Below, one piece after another: positions 52,449 to 59,813 of a stretch of 64,000 nucleotides of DNA; the first letter of the stretch is position 1; each line of letters opens with the position of its first letter. The notes under the pieces were generated by a model that was not told where the DNA came from, did no database searches, and worked only from the letters and a program-made list of their open reading frames with translations. Source of the DNA: Solimonas thermocellulolyticum (GTDB lineage: Bacteria; Pseudomonadota; Gammaproteobacteria; Nevskiales; Nevskiaceae); contig NZ_JBEPIJ010000013.1 of NCBI RefSeq assembly GCF_040327995.1, forward strand, positions 30,439 to 94,438. The letters are read 5' to 3'. The translations under genes were made by a program, and so were the position numbers.

Positions 52449-52478
52449 CATGAACGGATCGTGAACCCGACGTTCATG
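52449..52478. promoter_or_regulatory. OmpR-type direct-repeat box between PepSY genes
   Basis: TGAACG (52451-52456) and TGAACC (52462-52467) are 11 bp apart, one helical turn, the spacing used by PhoP/OmpR-type dimers. In addition CATGAACG (52449-52456) and CGTTCATG (52471-52478) form a perfect 8-bp inverted repeat. The element lies in the 113-bp gap between the two divergent PepSY genes and is a strong candidate for the site of the neighbouring response regulator. Confidence 0.55.
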
Positions 52479-52537
52479 CTGGCGATGACTGCGCTCGGGA
52501 CAATGGCGTCACCTTCACCCACACCGGAGTCCCGCCC

Positions 52538-53029
52538 ATGTTGCCCATTCGACCGATGCTCCTGCTGAGCGCCACGACACTGCCCGCCGCTGCGCTGGCC
52601 GCCGTGGACTCACCCGCGGCCTACCAGAGATTCGGCGCCGCACTGGATGCCGCGGCGCAGCACGGCATACGCCGGATCGAGGAGGTCGAGATCGACCGCC
52701 GCGGCCGTGTTGAAGTCGAGGGAATCACCGCCGACGGGCGTGAACTGCATCTGCACTTCGACGCCGACGGCAGTCTGTTGCGCGAGCGCACCGAGCGCAC
52801 CGAGCCTGCCGACGATGATGCAATCGACATCGACGCCATGCGCCGGGTGCTCGGCTGGCTGCAAGCGCAGCATCCGGGGACGCCCGAACAGCTCGCGGCG
52901 GACGATGGTCTGGTGGAGATCGAGCTGCGCGATGCGGATCGGCGCGAAGTCGAGATGACGGTCGATCCGCAGAGTCTGCGCGTGCTGGGCCTCGAAGCCG
53001 ACGGCGATCTGCGCGACTTCATGCCGTGA
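52538..53029 (+). CDS. Secreted PepSY-like protein
   Basis: 163 aa. The signal peptide is cleaved near 'AAALAAVDS'. Two short alpha/beta repeats resembling PepSY units are seen: 'QHGIRRIEEVEIDRRGRVEVEGITADGRELHLHFDADG' (spread over about 41-78) and 'GLVEIELRDADRREVEMTVDPQSL' (about 125-148). The charged, acid-rich surface suits a periplasmic binding role. It is divergent from the PepSY-two-component operon and shares its promoter box, so it is probably a target of the regulator. Confidence 0.65.
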   Translation: MLPIRPMLLLSATTLPAAALAAVDSPAAYQRFGAALDAAAQHGIRRIEEVEIDRRGRVEVEGITADGRELHLHFDADGSLLRERTERTEPADDDAIDIDAMRRVLGWLQAQHPGTPEQLAADDGLVEIELRDADRREVEMTVDPQSLRVLGLEADGDLRDFMP

Positions 53030-53141
53030 GCCTTCCGCGCCCCTGCCCAGGCCGCCGGGGCGCTCATCCCCCCTGCGCAAGCCGGAACCTGCACGCGCCG
53101 GACCCTCTCCGGCCGCCTGGGTGTCCGTCACGTTGGCAGAC

Positions 53142-53459
53142 TCAGCCGTACTTGACCAGCAGGTCGGACACGGCATGCACCTTGCGCAAGAGCCGCTCGT
53201 TGGCGCTTTCCGCACAGGCTTCGAACTCGTAGGCGCAGGCGACCGTGGCATAGAACGCGCGTTCCAGGGCCCTGCGCGCGGCCGCCATCTGTTGCAGTAC
53301 CCGCTCGCAGCCTTCGTCACGGTCGATCATGGCCTGTATGCCGCGCAATTGTCCTTCGATGCGCTTGAGCCGGGCGATCAGGGCCTGCTTGGACTCGGCG
53401 GAGTGTTGCGGCGGGTGGGTTTCGGCAGTGGCTTTGGTCGGCACGACGCGCATCCTCAT
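53142..53459 (-). CDS. CsoR/FrmR/RcnR-family repressor with atypical cysteines
   Basis: 105 aa, all-helical DUF156 fold: 'KQALIARLKRIEGQLRGIQAMIDRDEGCERVLQQMAAAR'. Cys51 is the conserved first-helix cysteine. The second site differs from known classes: there is no His 25 residues later (CsoR, FrmR) and no Cys 29 residues later (CsoR, CstR); instead Cys75 and Cys82 occur ('TVACAYEFEACAES'). A Cu(I) site is thus unlikely. Divergent YeeE/YedE genes and the sox genes downstream suggest sensing of sulfane sulfur; this is inference. Confidence 0.82.
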   Translation of the reverse strand: MRMRVVPTKATAETHPPQHSAESKQALIARLKRIEGQLRGIQAMIDRDEGCERVLQQMAAARRALERAFYATVACAYEFEACAESANERLLRKVHAVSDLLVKYG

Positions 53460-53469
53460 TCCGATTCCG

Positions 53470-53485
53470 ATACAGGCGGGGGTAT
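53470..53485. promoter_or_regulatory. Candidate CsoR-family operator
   Basis: ATAC (53470-53473) and GTAT (53482-53485) flank a G-tract (AGGCGGGG). CsoR-type operators are AT-ended palindromes around a G/C tract. It lies directly upstream of the repressor gene, in the divergent region before the YeeE genes. Similar ATACC/GGTAT half-sites overlap the soxC promoter. Confidence 0.4.
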
Positions 53486-53583
53486 ACTGATGTCCGTGAC
53501 GCTCCCTGCGCAGGTCGCGGCAGGCCGCGGCAGAATATCACCTGTGGCGCGTGCAGCCACGTCAACCGAATCGATACCGAGCG

Positions 53584-54015
53584 ATGACCGCAACTCCGTT
53601 CACCCCCGGTGCTGCCATCCTGGGCGGCTTGCTCATTGGCCTTGCCGTCGTCGTCCTGGCCGCGGGCACGGGCCGCGTCGCCGGCATCAGCGGTATCGCC
53701 GCGGGCGCCCTGGGGCCCAAGCCCGCCGAAGGCGGCCACTGGCGCTGGGCATTCCTGATCGGACTGGTCGTCGGGGGACTCGTTTACGCGGCCTTCGTTG
53801 GGCCGGTCCGTCCGCCATCGGGCGCGGCGGATGCGTGGCTGCCGGTCTTGATCGGCGCCGGTCTGGTCGGTTTCGGCACCCGCATGGGGAGCGGCTGCAC
53901 GTCCGGGCACGGTATCTGCGGGCTGTCGCGCGGGTCGATGCGCTCGCTGGTCGCCACCGCAGTGTTCATGTCGACGGGCATCGCCACCGTGTTCGTCGCC
54001 AGGCACCTGCTGTGA
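53584..54015 (+). CDS. YeeE/YedE-family half transporter (subunit 1)
   Basis: 143 aa, four membrane helices. The conserved sulfur-binding signature 'GFGTRMGSGCTSGHGICGLSRGS' lies near residue 95-118 with Cys in 'GCTSGHG', as in the thiosulfate importer TsuA/YeeE, where cysteines handle the sulfane sulfur. Half-size proteins like this occur as pairs that together equal one full-length YeeE. Start at 53584 chosen because the first helix begins there. It is followed by the second half-gene 74 bp downstream. Confidence 0.85.
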   Translation: MTATPFTPGAAILGGLLIGLAVVVLAAGTGRVAGISGIAAGALGPKPAEGGHWRWAFLIGLVVGGLVYAAFVGPVRPPSGAADAWLPVLIGAGLVGFGTRMGSGCTSGHGICGLSRGSMRSLVATAVFMSTGIATVFVARHLL

Positions 54016-54089
54016 GCACGCTCGAGTAGCGGGGCGTGGCTCGCGCTGCGCGCGTATGGATCCGCAATCGGAAATCGGAGGATTGTGTG

Positions 54090-54515
54090 ATGCGCCGTGA
54101 AGATATCGTGGCCGCCGTCGCGGGCGTCTTGTTCGGTCTGGGACTTTCCATTGCGCAGATGACCGATCCCAACAAGGTGCTCAATTTTCTCGACCTCGCC
54201 GGTCAATGGGATCCGTCGCTGATCCTCGTTATGGGGGCCGCCCTGCTGGTAGTGATGCCGGCCTACCGTCTGCTGCAGCGCCAAGGGCGCTCGCTGCTCG
54301 GCGGTCCGCTGCACTTCCCCACGCGCACGGACCTCGACGCTCGTCTGATCGCGGGCGCCGCCATGTTTGGCATCGGCTGGGGTCTGAGCGGCTACTGTCC
54401 GGGGCCGGCGCTGACGTCGCTGGCCACGCTGAGCCTGTCGAGTCTGGCCATCGTCGCCGCCATGATCGCGGGCATGTGGCTGCACGATCTGAGTCTGGGG
54501 CGGCGCGCCGGCTGA
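54090..54515 (+). CDS. YeeE/YedE-family half transporter (subunit 2, DUF6691 type)
   Basis: 141 aa with four helices; 'LGLSIAQMTDPNKVLNFLDLAGQWDPSL' and 'GIGWGLSGYCPGPALTSLA', the latter with the second conserved Cys of the YeeE channel. GGAGG at 54077-54081 serves the ATG at 54090 (GTG at 54087 is also possible). With the preceding gene it probably forms an importer of thiosulfate or a related sulfur species, supplying or protecting the Sox system encoded downstream. Confidence 0.85.
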   Translation: MRREDIVAAVAGVLFGLGLSIAQMTDPNKVLNFLDLAGQWDPSLILVMGAALLVVMPAYRLLQRQGRSLLGGPLHFPTRTDLDARLIAGAAMFGIGWGLSGYCPGPALTSLATLSLSSLAIVAAMIAGMWLHDLSLGRRAG

Positions 54516-54694
54516 TCCTCGCCTGGCGCGATGCGATCGTCGCGCCGCGCAAATCTATGCATCGTCGGTCCAGACGCGCCACGAGGCGCGTCGGCGACGG
54601 CGTGCGCAGGCAAATCCACCAAGCCATCGGTTGATGCGCTGAGCTCTGCGTCGCGACGTCGGCCGCGGCATGCGCGCGGTGTGCATCGCAGCAC

Positions 54695-54725
54695 TTGTCA
54701 AATACCCTGCGGGGCTTGGTATGAT
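54695..54725 (+). promoter_or_regulatory. Probable soxC promoter with overlapping palindrome
   Basis: TTGTCA (54695-54700) and TATGAT (54720-54725) resemble -35 and -10 boxes with a longish 19-bp spacer, 34 bp before the soxC ATG. ATACC (54702-54706) and GGTAT (54718-54722) form an inverted repeat between them around a C/G tract, so a repressor bound there would block the promoter. Confidence 0.4.
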
Positions 54726-54758
54726 CGTTTGCGACTCGGGCCTGCGCACGGAGGAGAG

Positions 54759-56048
54759 ATGACGCAGGAGAAGCAAGCGTTCGGACGCATCGAACTGGCG
54801 CCGGAGGGGCACTTGCAGCTTCCCTCGCCGGGGCGCCGTCGGGCGCTCAAGTGGTTGTTCGCCGGCGGCGCTGCGCTCGGCGGCACCGCGACGGCGCAGG
54901 CTTTGGATGTGCCCGTGTGGTCGAAAACCTTGGGCAAGCCGGTCGGCGCCGACCCCTACGGGCGTCCATCACCGTTCGAGGCCGATACGGTGCGTCGTAT
55001 CTCGCCGGGGCTGACGACCACCGAACATTCTTCGGTGGCCTTCACGCCGCTGCAGAACCTGTTCGGGATCATCACCCCCAACGGGCTGCATTTCGAGCGC
55101 AATCACGCCGGCCGTCCCGACATCGACCCCCATCAGCATCGCCTGATGATCAACGGCCTGGTGCGCCAGCCCAAGATCTACAGCATGGATGATTTGCTGC
55201 GCCTGCCTTCGGTATCGCGCATTCATTTCATCGAGTGCGGCGCCAACACGGCGATGGAATGGGGCAATGTCGCAGTACCCACGGTGCAGTACACGCACGG
55301 CATGCTGTCATGCGCCGAGTGGACGGGCGTGTTGTTGTCGACGCTGCTCGACGACGTCGGCTTCGACCGCAAGCGCGCGCGCTTCATCCTCGCCGAAGGT
55401 GCCGATGGCGCCAGCCTGACCCGAACCGTTCCGATCGAGATGGCGCTCGACGACGTCCTCGTCGCCTACGGCCAAAACGGCGAGATGCTGCGCCCGGAAC
55501 AAGGCTACCCCCTGCGTCTGGTGGTTCCCGGGGTGCAGGGCGTGTCCAGTGTCAAATGGCTGCGGCGCATCGAAGTTGGCGATCAACCCTGGCATACGCG
55601 CGAGGAGACCCTGCATTACAGCGATTTGATGCCCGACGGCATGAGCCGCCAGTTCACCTGGATCCAGGAATGCAAGTCGGTCATCACCTCACCGTCCGGC
55701 GGCCAACGCTTGCTCGACCGTGGTCGCTACCCGATCACCGGTTTGGCGTGGTCGGGGCGTGGACGGATCCGGCGCGTGGACGTCTCGGTCGATGGCGGGC
55801 GCAACTGGCGTATCGCCGAGTTACAAGAGCCCATCCTGCCCAAGGCCCTGACGCGATTCCGTCTGGACTGGCACTGGACCGGGGAACCCGCCCTACTGCA
55901 GAGCCGCGCCGTCGACGAAACCGGCTACGTCCAGCCCAAGATCCGCCAGCTTCGTGAAGTGCGGGGCACGCGTTCGATCTACCACAACAACGCGATCCAG
56001 ACCTGGCAGGTGGATGCCCAGGGGCGGGTACACAATGTCCAGGTCTGA
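54759..56048 (+). CDS. soxC: Sulfur dehydrogenase molybdopterin subunit SoxC
   Basis: 429 aa. GAGGAGAG precedes the ATG. A Tat-like leader ('GRRRALKWLFAGGAALGG', about 25-42) is followed by the sulfite-oxidase-fold Moco domain with ligand Cys160 ('IHFIECGANTAMEW') and the C-terminal Ig-like dimer domain ('VDVSVDGGRNWRIAEL'). SoxCD removes six electrons from the SoxY-bound sulfane sulfur in the periplasm, so thiosulfate can be oxidised fully to sulfate. The stop overlaps soxD by 14 bp. Confidence 0.93.
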   Translation: MTQEKQAFGRIELAPEGHLQLPSPGRRRALKWLFAGGAALGGTATAQALDVPVWSKTLGKPVGADPYGRPSPFEADTVRRISPGLTTTEHSSVAFTPLQNLFGIITPNGLHFERNHAGRPDIDPHQHRLMINGLVRQPKIYSMDDLLRLPSVSRIHFIECGANTAMEWGNVAVPTVQYTHGMLSCAEWTGVLLSTLLDDVGFDRKRARFILAEGADGASLTRTVPIEMALDDVLVAYGQNGEMLRPEQGYPLRLVVPGVQGVSSVKWLRRIEVGDQPWHTREETLHYSDLMPDGMSRQFTWIQECKSVITSPSGGQRLLDRGRYPITGLAWSGRGRIRRVDVSVDGGRNWRIAELQEPILPKALTRFRLDWHWTGEPALLQSRAVDETGYVQPKIRQLREVRGTRSIYHNNAIQTWQVDAQGRVHNVQV

Positions 56049-57012
56049 TCTGGCGCGCGTGCTGTTTGCAATGCTCTGCTGTGCCGCCAGCGGGGCCGCA
56101 TCCGCTGGGCAGCTCGGCCGCCCGGCGACCGTGGACGAGATCGCCGCATGGGACATCGACGTGCGTCCGGACGGTCAGGGGCTGCCGCGCGGGTCCGGCA
56201 CCGTGGCCGAGGGGCAAGTGCTCTATGACGACAAATGTGCGAGCTGCCACGGCGTGTTCGGCGAGAGCACCGAATACATGGCGATCGCCGGCGGCGTCGG
56301 TTCGCTGGGTACGGACGCGCCGGTGCGCACCGTCGGTAGCAAACTCAACTACGCCACCACCCTGTGGGACTACGTCTACCGCGCCATGCCGTTTGCCGCG
56401 CCCAAGTCCCTTGGCGTGGACGAGACCTACGCGATCGTCGCCTACGTCCTGCATCTGAACGACATCCTGCCGGCCGACGCGCGCCTCGACCAGGACAGCT
56501 TGCCCAAGGTGCAGATGCCCAATCGCGACGGGTACACCACCGACCACGGCATGGCCACGGTCGACGGCAAACCCGACGTGCGCAACCGCGCGTGCATGAA
56601 GAACTGCGAGGCAGAAGTCGAAATCACCTCACGACTGCCCGATGGGTTCGTCGAACAGCTCTACGGCGACATCTCCACGCATTTCCGTCACTACGGCCGG
56701 CCGATCAAGGTCGCGGCGCCGGCCCCCGCCGAGGCGAGCGTGTCGGGGGCGGCGTTGGCGCGACAGTACGCGTGCACGGCCTGTCACGGCATCGAGCAGG
56801 CCATCGTCGGCCCGGGTTTTCGCGCGGTGTATGAAAAGTATCGAACGGCGGCCGCGGCCGAGGCCGAGCTGGTGCGCAAGCTCGCCGAGGGCACCGTGGG
56901 GGCCTGGGGAGCAGTGCCCATGCCGCCGCAGGCCCATGTGCCGCCGGCGGATCGCGAGGCGCTGGTGCGCTGGATCCTTTCTGGAGCCTCCGATGATGCG
57001 CCGGGGCACTGA
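56035..57012 (+). CDS. soxD: Diheme cytochrome c subunit SoxD
   Basis: 325 aa. Signal peptide cleaved near 'AASAGQ'. Two heme-c sites: C68-A-S-C-H72 and C247-T-A-C-H251, with a linker that includes a Cys pair ('RACMKNCEAE', about 187-191). The diheme length fits the electron-accepting partner of SoxC. It begins inside the soxC 3' end and is followed 99 bp later by soxY. Confidence 0.9.
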   Translation: MSRSDLARVLFAMLCCAASGAASAGQLGRPATVDEIAAWDIDVRPDGQGLPRGSGTVAEGQVLYDDKCASCHGVFGESTEYMAIAGGVGSLGTDAPVRTVGSKLNYATTLWDYVYRAMPFAAPKSLGVDETYAIVAYVLHLNDILPADARLDQDSLPKVQMPNRDGYTTDHGMATVDGKPDVRNRACMKNCEAEVEITSRLPDGFVEQLYGDISTHFRHYGRPIKVAAPAPAEASVSGAALARQYACTACHGIEQAIVGPGFRAVYEKYRTAAAAEAELVRKLAEGTVGAWGAVPMPPQAHVPPADREALVRWILSGASDDAPGH

Positions 57013-57111
57013 GGGTTCACCGCCACGACCGGCAGACGATGCGGCATGGTCGTCGCGTCGCATGGGCGTCGCCCCAGCCATCGTCCAACCACACCGAGGA
57101 GTAGTCCACGC

Positions 57112-57573
57112 ATGACATCGACCCGACGACACGTTCTCATTTCCGCCGGCCGCTTCTTCGCCGGCCTGTGTGCCGCGACCGTGCTGCAGCCCCTGACCGC
57201 GTTTGCGGCACGCAACGCCGCGGCATTTCGTGCGCCGTCGCCGGACGAGGCGCTGGCGGCACTGGGTGCGACCGGCGCGCAGCCCTCCGAGCTGATCGAT
57301 CTGCAGACGCCGGAGATTGCCGAGAACGGCGCGGTGGTGCCGGTGGTCGTCGAGAGCCGCCTGCCCAACACCCGGGCGATCGCGATCATGGTGGAGAAGA
57401 ACCCCAGCGTCCTGTCGGCGCGCTTCGAGATTCCCGAGGGTACCGATCCGCAGGTCGCCACTCGCGTCAAGGTGGCGGAAACCAGCGCGATCATCGCCTT
57501 GGTGCAGACCGACGAGGGCAGCTATCTGGCCCGCAAGACGGTGAAGGTCACGCTCGGCGGCTGTGGCGGCTGA
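57112..57573 (+). CDS. soxY: Sulfur carrier protein SoxY
   Basis: 153 aa. Tat-type leader ('TRRHVLISAGRFFAGLCAA') and the diagnostic C-terminus 'LGGCGG' whose Cys151 carries the covalently bound sulfur intermediates. The Ig-like core is intact ('NGAVVPVVVESRLPNTRAIAIM'). It acts in the periplasm as a complex with SoxZ, encoded 27 bp downstream, and folded SoxYZ is exported together. Confidence 0.95.
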   Translation: MTSTRRHVLISAGRFFAGLCAATVLQPLTAFAARNAAAFRAPSPDEALAALGATGAQPSELIDLQTPEIAENGAVVPVVVESRLPNTRAIAIMVEKNPSVLSARFEIPEGTDPQVATRVKVAETSAIIALVQTDEGSYLARKTVKVTLGGCGG

Positions 57574-57600
57574 GTCGGATATCTACACAGGAGCATCACG

Positions 57601-57915
57601 ATGGCAGATCCGATGCGCATCCGCGCGACGCATGCGGCCGGCAAGGTCGATGTGAAGATTCTGATGGCTCATCCGATGGAGACCGGCCAGCGCAAGGGCG
57701 CAGACGGTACGACCGTCCCGGCGCACTACATCGAGAAGGTGGAAGTGCGCTGCGCCGATCGTGTCGTCCTCTCCGCGGACTGGGGGCCGGCGGTATCCAA
57801 GAACCCCTACCTGGCATTCCGTTTTTCCGGGGCGGCTCCGGGACAGACGCTGTCGGTCACCTGGGTCGACAACCTCGGTCAGACGCGCACCGACTCGGTG
57901 CCGATCAGCGGCTGA
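57601..57915 (+). CDS. soxZ: Sulfur carrier partner SoxZ
   Basis: 104 aa, standard SoxZ length, no signal peptide because it is carried out with SoxY. 'PMRIRATHAAGKVDVKILMAHPMETGQRKG' and 'NPYLAFRFSGAAPGQTLSVTW' are typical. Ribosome site AGGAG at about 57589-57593. The stop overlaps the start of the DsrE-like gene (TGATG). Confidence 0.95.
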   Translation: MADPMRIRATHAAGKVDVKILMAHPMETGQRKGADGTTVPAHYIEKVEVRCADRVVLSADWGPAVSKNPYLAFRFSGAAPGQTLSVTWVDNLGQTRTDSVPISG

Positions 57916-58364
57916 TGCGCACACGCGCCGCATGGCTGGCCTTGGGCGTGCTCGCCTGTGGCGCGATGCTGCCGCGGCTCGCGTCGGCTGACGCGGTCCG
58001 CGCGCAGGTCGCGGTTCGCGTCGTCTATCAGTTCGACCTCGGTCTGGATCAAGCCCTGCGCGGTCTGCGCAGCATCGGCAACCACCTCGCGGCCGATCCG
58101 AAGGCGCGCATTACCGTGGTGGCGCTGGGGGCGGGGGTGGATTTCCTGCTGCAGGATGCGCAAACCCCCGGGGGTTATCCATTCGCGCTGATGGTGTCCG
58201 AGCTCCAAGACCGTGGCGTGCGCTTTGCCGCGTGCCGCAACACGCTCGAAAGCCGCCGCTTGGACGCGCGCGACATGATCGAGGGCATCGACATCGTGCC
58301 GTCGGGCGTGGCGGAAATCGCCCGCTTGCAAATCGAGGAGCAGCATGCGTACATCAAGCCCTGA
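57915..58364 (+). CDS. Secreted DsrE-family protein between soxZ and soxA
   Basis: 149 aa with a signal peptide ('LALGVLACGAMLPRLASADA'). The mature part has a DsrE/DsrF-like alpha/beta fold ('VRVVYQFDLGLDQALRGLRSIGNHL', 'ITVVALGAGVDFLLQDA', 'MVSELQDRGVRFAACRNTLESRRL'), with one Cys (about 112) in the position used for persulfide handling in DsrE proteins. Coupled to soxZ (TGATG) and overlapping soxA by 20 bp, so it is part of the sox operon. A periplasmic sulfur-transfer accessory is inferred. Confidence 0.75.
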   Translation: MRTRAAWLALGVLACGAMLPRLASADAVRAQVAVRVVYQFDLGLDQALRGLRSIGNHLAADPKARITVVALGAGVDFLLQDAQTPGGYPFALMVSELQDRGVRFAACRNTLESRRLDARDMIEGIDIVPSGVAEIARLQIEEQHAYIKP

Positions 58365-59196
58365 GCCCGAACGCCGTCCGATCGCGCGCCTGCTGTGGGC
58401 GGTGGTCTCGCTGTTGATCTCGGCGGCGCCCAACGTGGGCAGCGCCGCGCAGCCGGAGCCGGAGCAGGACCCCATCGCCGAATACCGCGCGATGTTCGGC
58501 GACGACAACCCGGCAGTGTTCTGGGAGATGCGTGGCGAGGCGCTGTGGACGACCCCGCGCGGGCCGAAGAATCGGAGCCTGGAAGACTGCGACCTTGGCT
58601 TGGGCAAGGGCGTCGTGCGCGGAGCATACGCCCAATTGCCGCGCTATTTCGCGGACACGGGTCAGGTGCAGGATCTCGAATCGCGCTTGGTCACCTGCGT
58701 CGAGCGATTGCAGGGCATCGATCGAGCAACACTGCTCAAGGTGCGCTTCGGCAACGGCGAGGCGCATCGCTCGGACATGGAGGCGCTGGCCGCCTATGTG
58801 GCTGCGCAGTCCCGTGGCGCGACGCTGTCGGTGCCGCTGACGCACCCGCAAGAGAAGGCCGCCTACGCGCTCGGCGAACACATCTTCTACTACCGCGCCG
58901 GCCCGCACGATTTCGCCTGCGCCACCTGTCACGCGGCAGATGGCAAGCGTATCCGCCTGCAAAAACTCCCCAATCTGACCCGCGCGGACGATGCGCGCGC
59001 GGCCTACACCACTTGGCCTGCCTATCGGATCTCGCAGGGCGAGCTGCGTACGATGCAATGGCGACTGAACGACTGCTTCCGCCAGCAACGACTGCCGGAT
59101 CTGATCTACGGCTCGGAAGTCTCCATCGCGCTGACGATGTTCCTGGCGAAGAAGGCCGAGGGCGGTGTCATCGATGCGCCGGGCTTGAAGCGCTGA
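58345..59196 (+). CDS. soxA: L-cysteine S-thiosulfotransferase subunit SoxA
   Basis: 283 aa. GAGGAG directly before the ATG; a hydrophobic leader ends near 'VGSAAQPEP'. A single heme motif C192-A-T-C-H196 and the catalytic cysteine-persulfide ligand Cys244 ('WRLNDCFRQQRLP') are present. The N-terminal domain keeps only isolated cysteines ('LEDCDLG', 'LVTCVERL'), so this is the monoheme form, not the diheme one. With SoxX it attaches thiosulfate to the SoxY cysteine. Confidence 0.93.
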   Translation: MRTSSPEPERRPIARLLWAVVSLLISAAPNVGSAAQPEPEQDPIAEYRAMFGDDNPAVFWEMRGEALWTTPRGPKNRSLEDCDLGLGKGVVRGAYAQLPRYFADTGQVQDLESRLVTCVERLQGIDRATLLKVRFGNGEAHRSDMEALAAYVAAQSRGATLSVPLTHPQEKAAYALGEHIFYYRAGPHDFACATCHAADGKRIRLQKLPNLTRADDARAAYTTWPAYRISQGELRTMQWRLNDCFRQQRLPDLIYGSEVSIALTMFLAKKAEGGVIDAPGLKR

Positions 59197-59207
59197 GGCC
59201 CCGGATC

Positions 59208-59813
59208 ATGAATGCCAAGACCCTGATCACCGCACTGGTCCTGTTCGGCATGGCGCCGACGCAGGGATCGGCCTCGGAGTTGCCGGAAGTGCTCAAGCGC
59301 AGTTTCGTCGCCAAGGGACAGGCCGGACTGGACCGACTCGAACAGGATCCGACGCAAAAGGCCTGTTCGCAGGCCGGGGCCGTGACCGGCGCCGCTGCAG
59401 CAGAGATCATTGCCGCCAACCAGGCGAGCATCCGCTACCCCAGCGACGGGCAATGGCTCGGCGACTGGCGAGCCGGCGAGGCGATCGCCCAGCGCGGCAC
59501 CGGCAAGCAGTTCAGCGACGACCCTACCGAGCCCTCGGGCGGCAACTGCTACGCCTGCCACCAGCTCGCCCCTGACGAGATCGCCTACGGCACCATCGGG
59601 CCCAGCCTGAAGGCTTACGGCAAACTCCGCGGCCGTGGCGAGGCGGTACTGCGCTACACCTGGGGCAAGATCTACAACCCACAGGCGTACTTCCCCTGCA
59701 GCGGGATGCCGCGCTTCGGACATCAGCAGATCCTGACCGAGCAGCAGATTCGCGACGTGATGGCGCTGCTGTTCGACCCCGAGTCGCCGGTCAATCGGGA
59801 TTCGTCGCCGTGA
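59208..59813 (+). CDS. soxX: Cytochrome c subunit SoxX
   Basis: 201 aa. Start at the ATG at 59208; signal peptide cleaved near 'QGSASEL'. One heme motif C114-Y-A-C-H118 and a Met ligand in 'PCSGMPRFG'. It contains an insertion between leader and heme ('DPTQKACSQAG', about 47-57), as in the longer SoxX forms of gammaproteobacteria. It forms the SoxAX complex. The stop overlaps the GTG start of soxB. Confidence 0.92.
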   Translation: MNAKTLITALVLFGMAPTQGSASELPEVLKRSFVAKGQAGLDRLEQDPTQKACSQAGAVTGAAAAEIIAANQASIRYPSDGQWLGDWRAGEAIAQRGTGKQFSDDPTEPSGGNCYACHQLAPDEIAYGTIGPSLKAYGKLRGRGEAVLRYTWGKIYNPQAYFPCSGMPRFGHQQILTEQQIRDVMALLFDPESPVNRDSSP

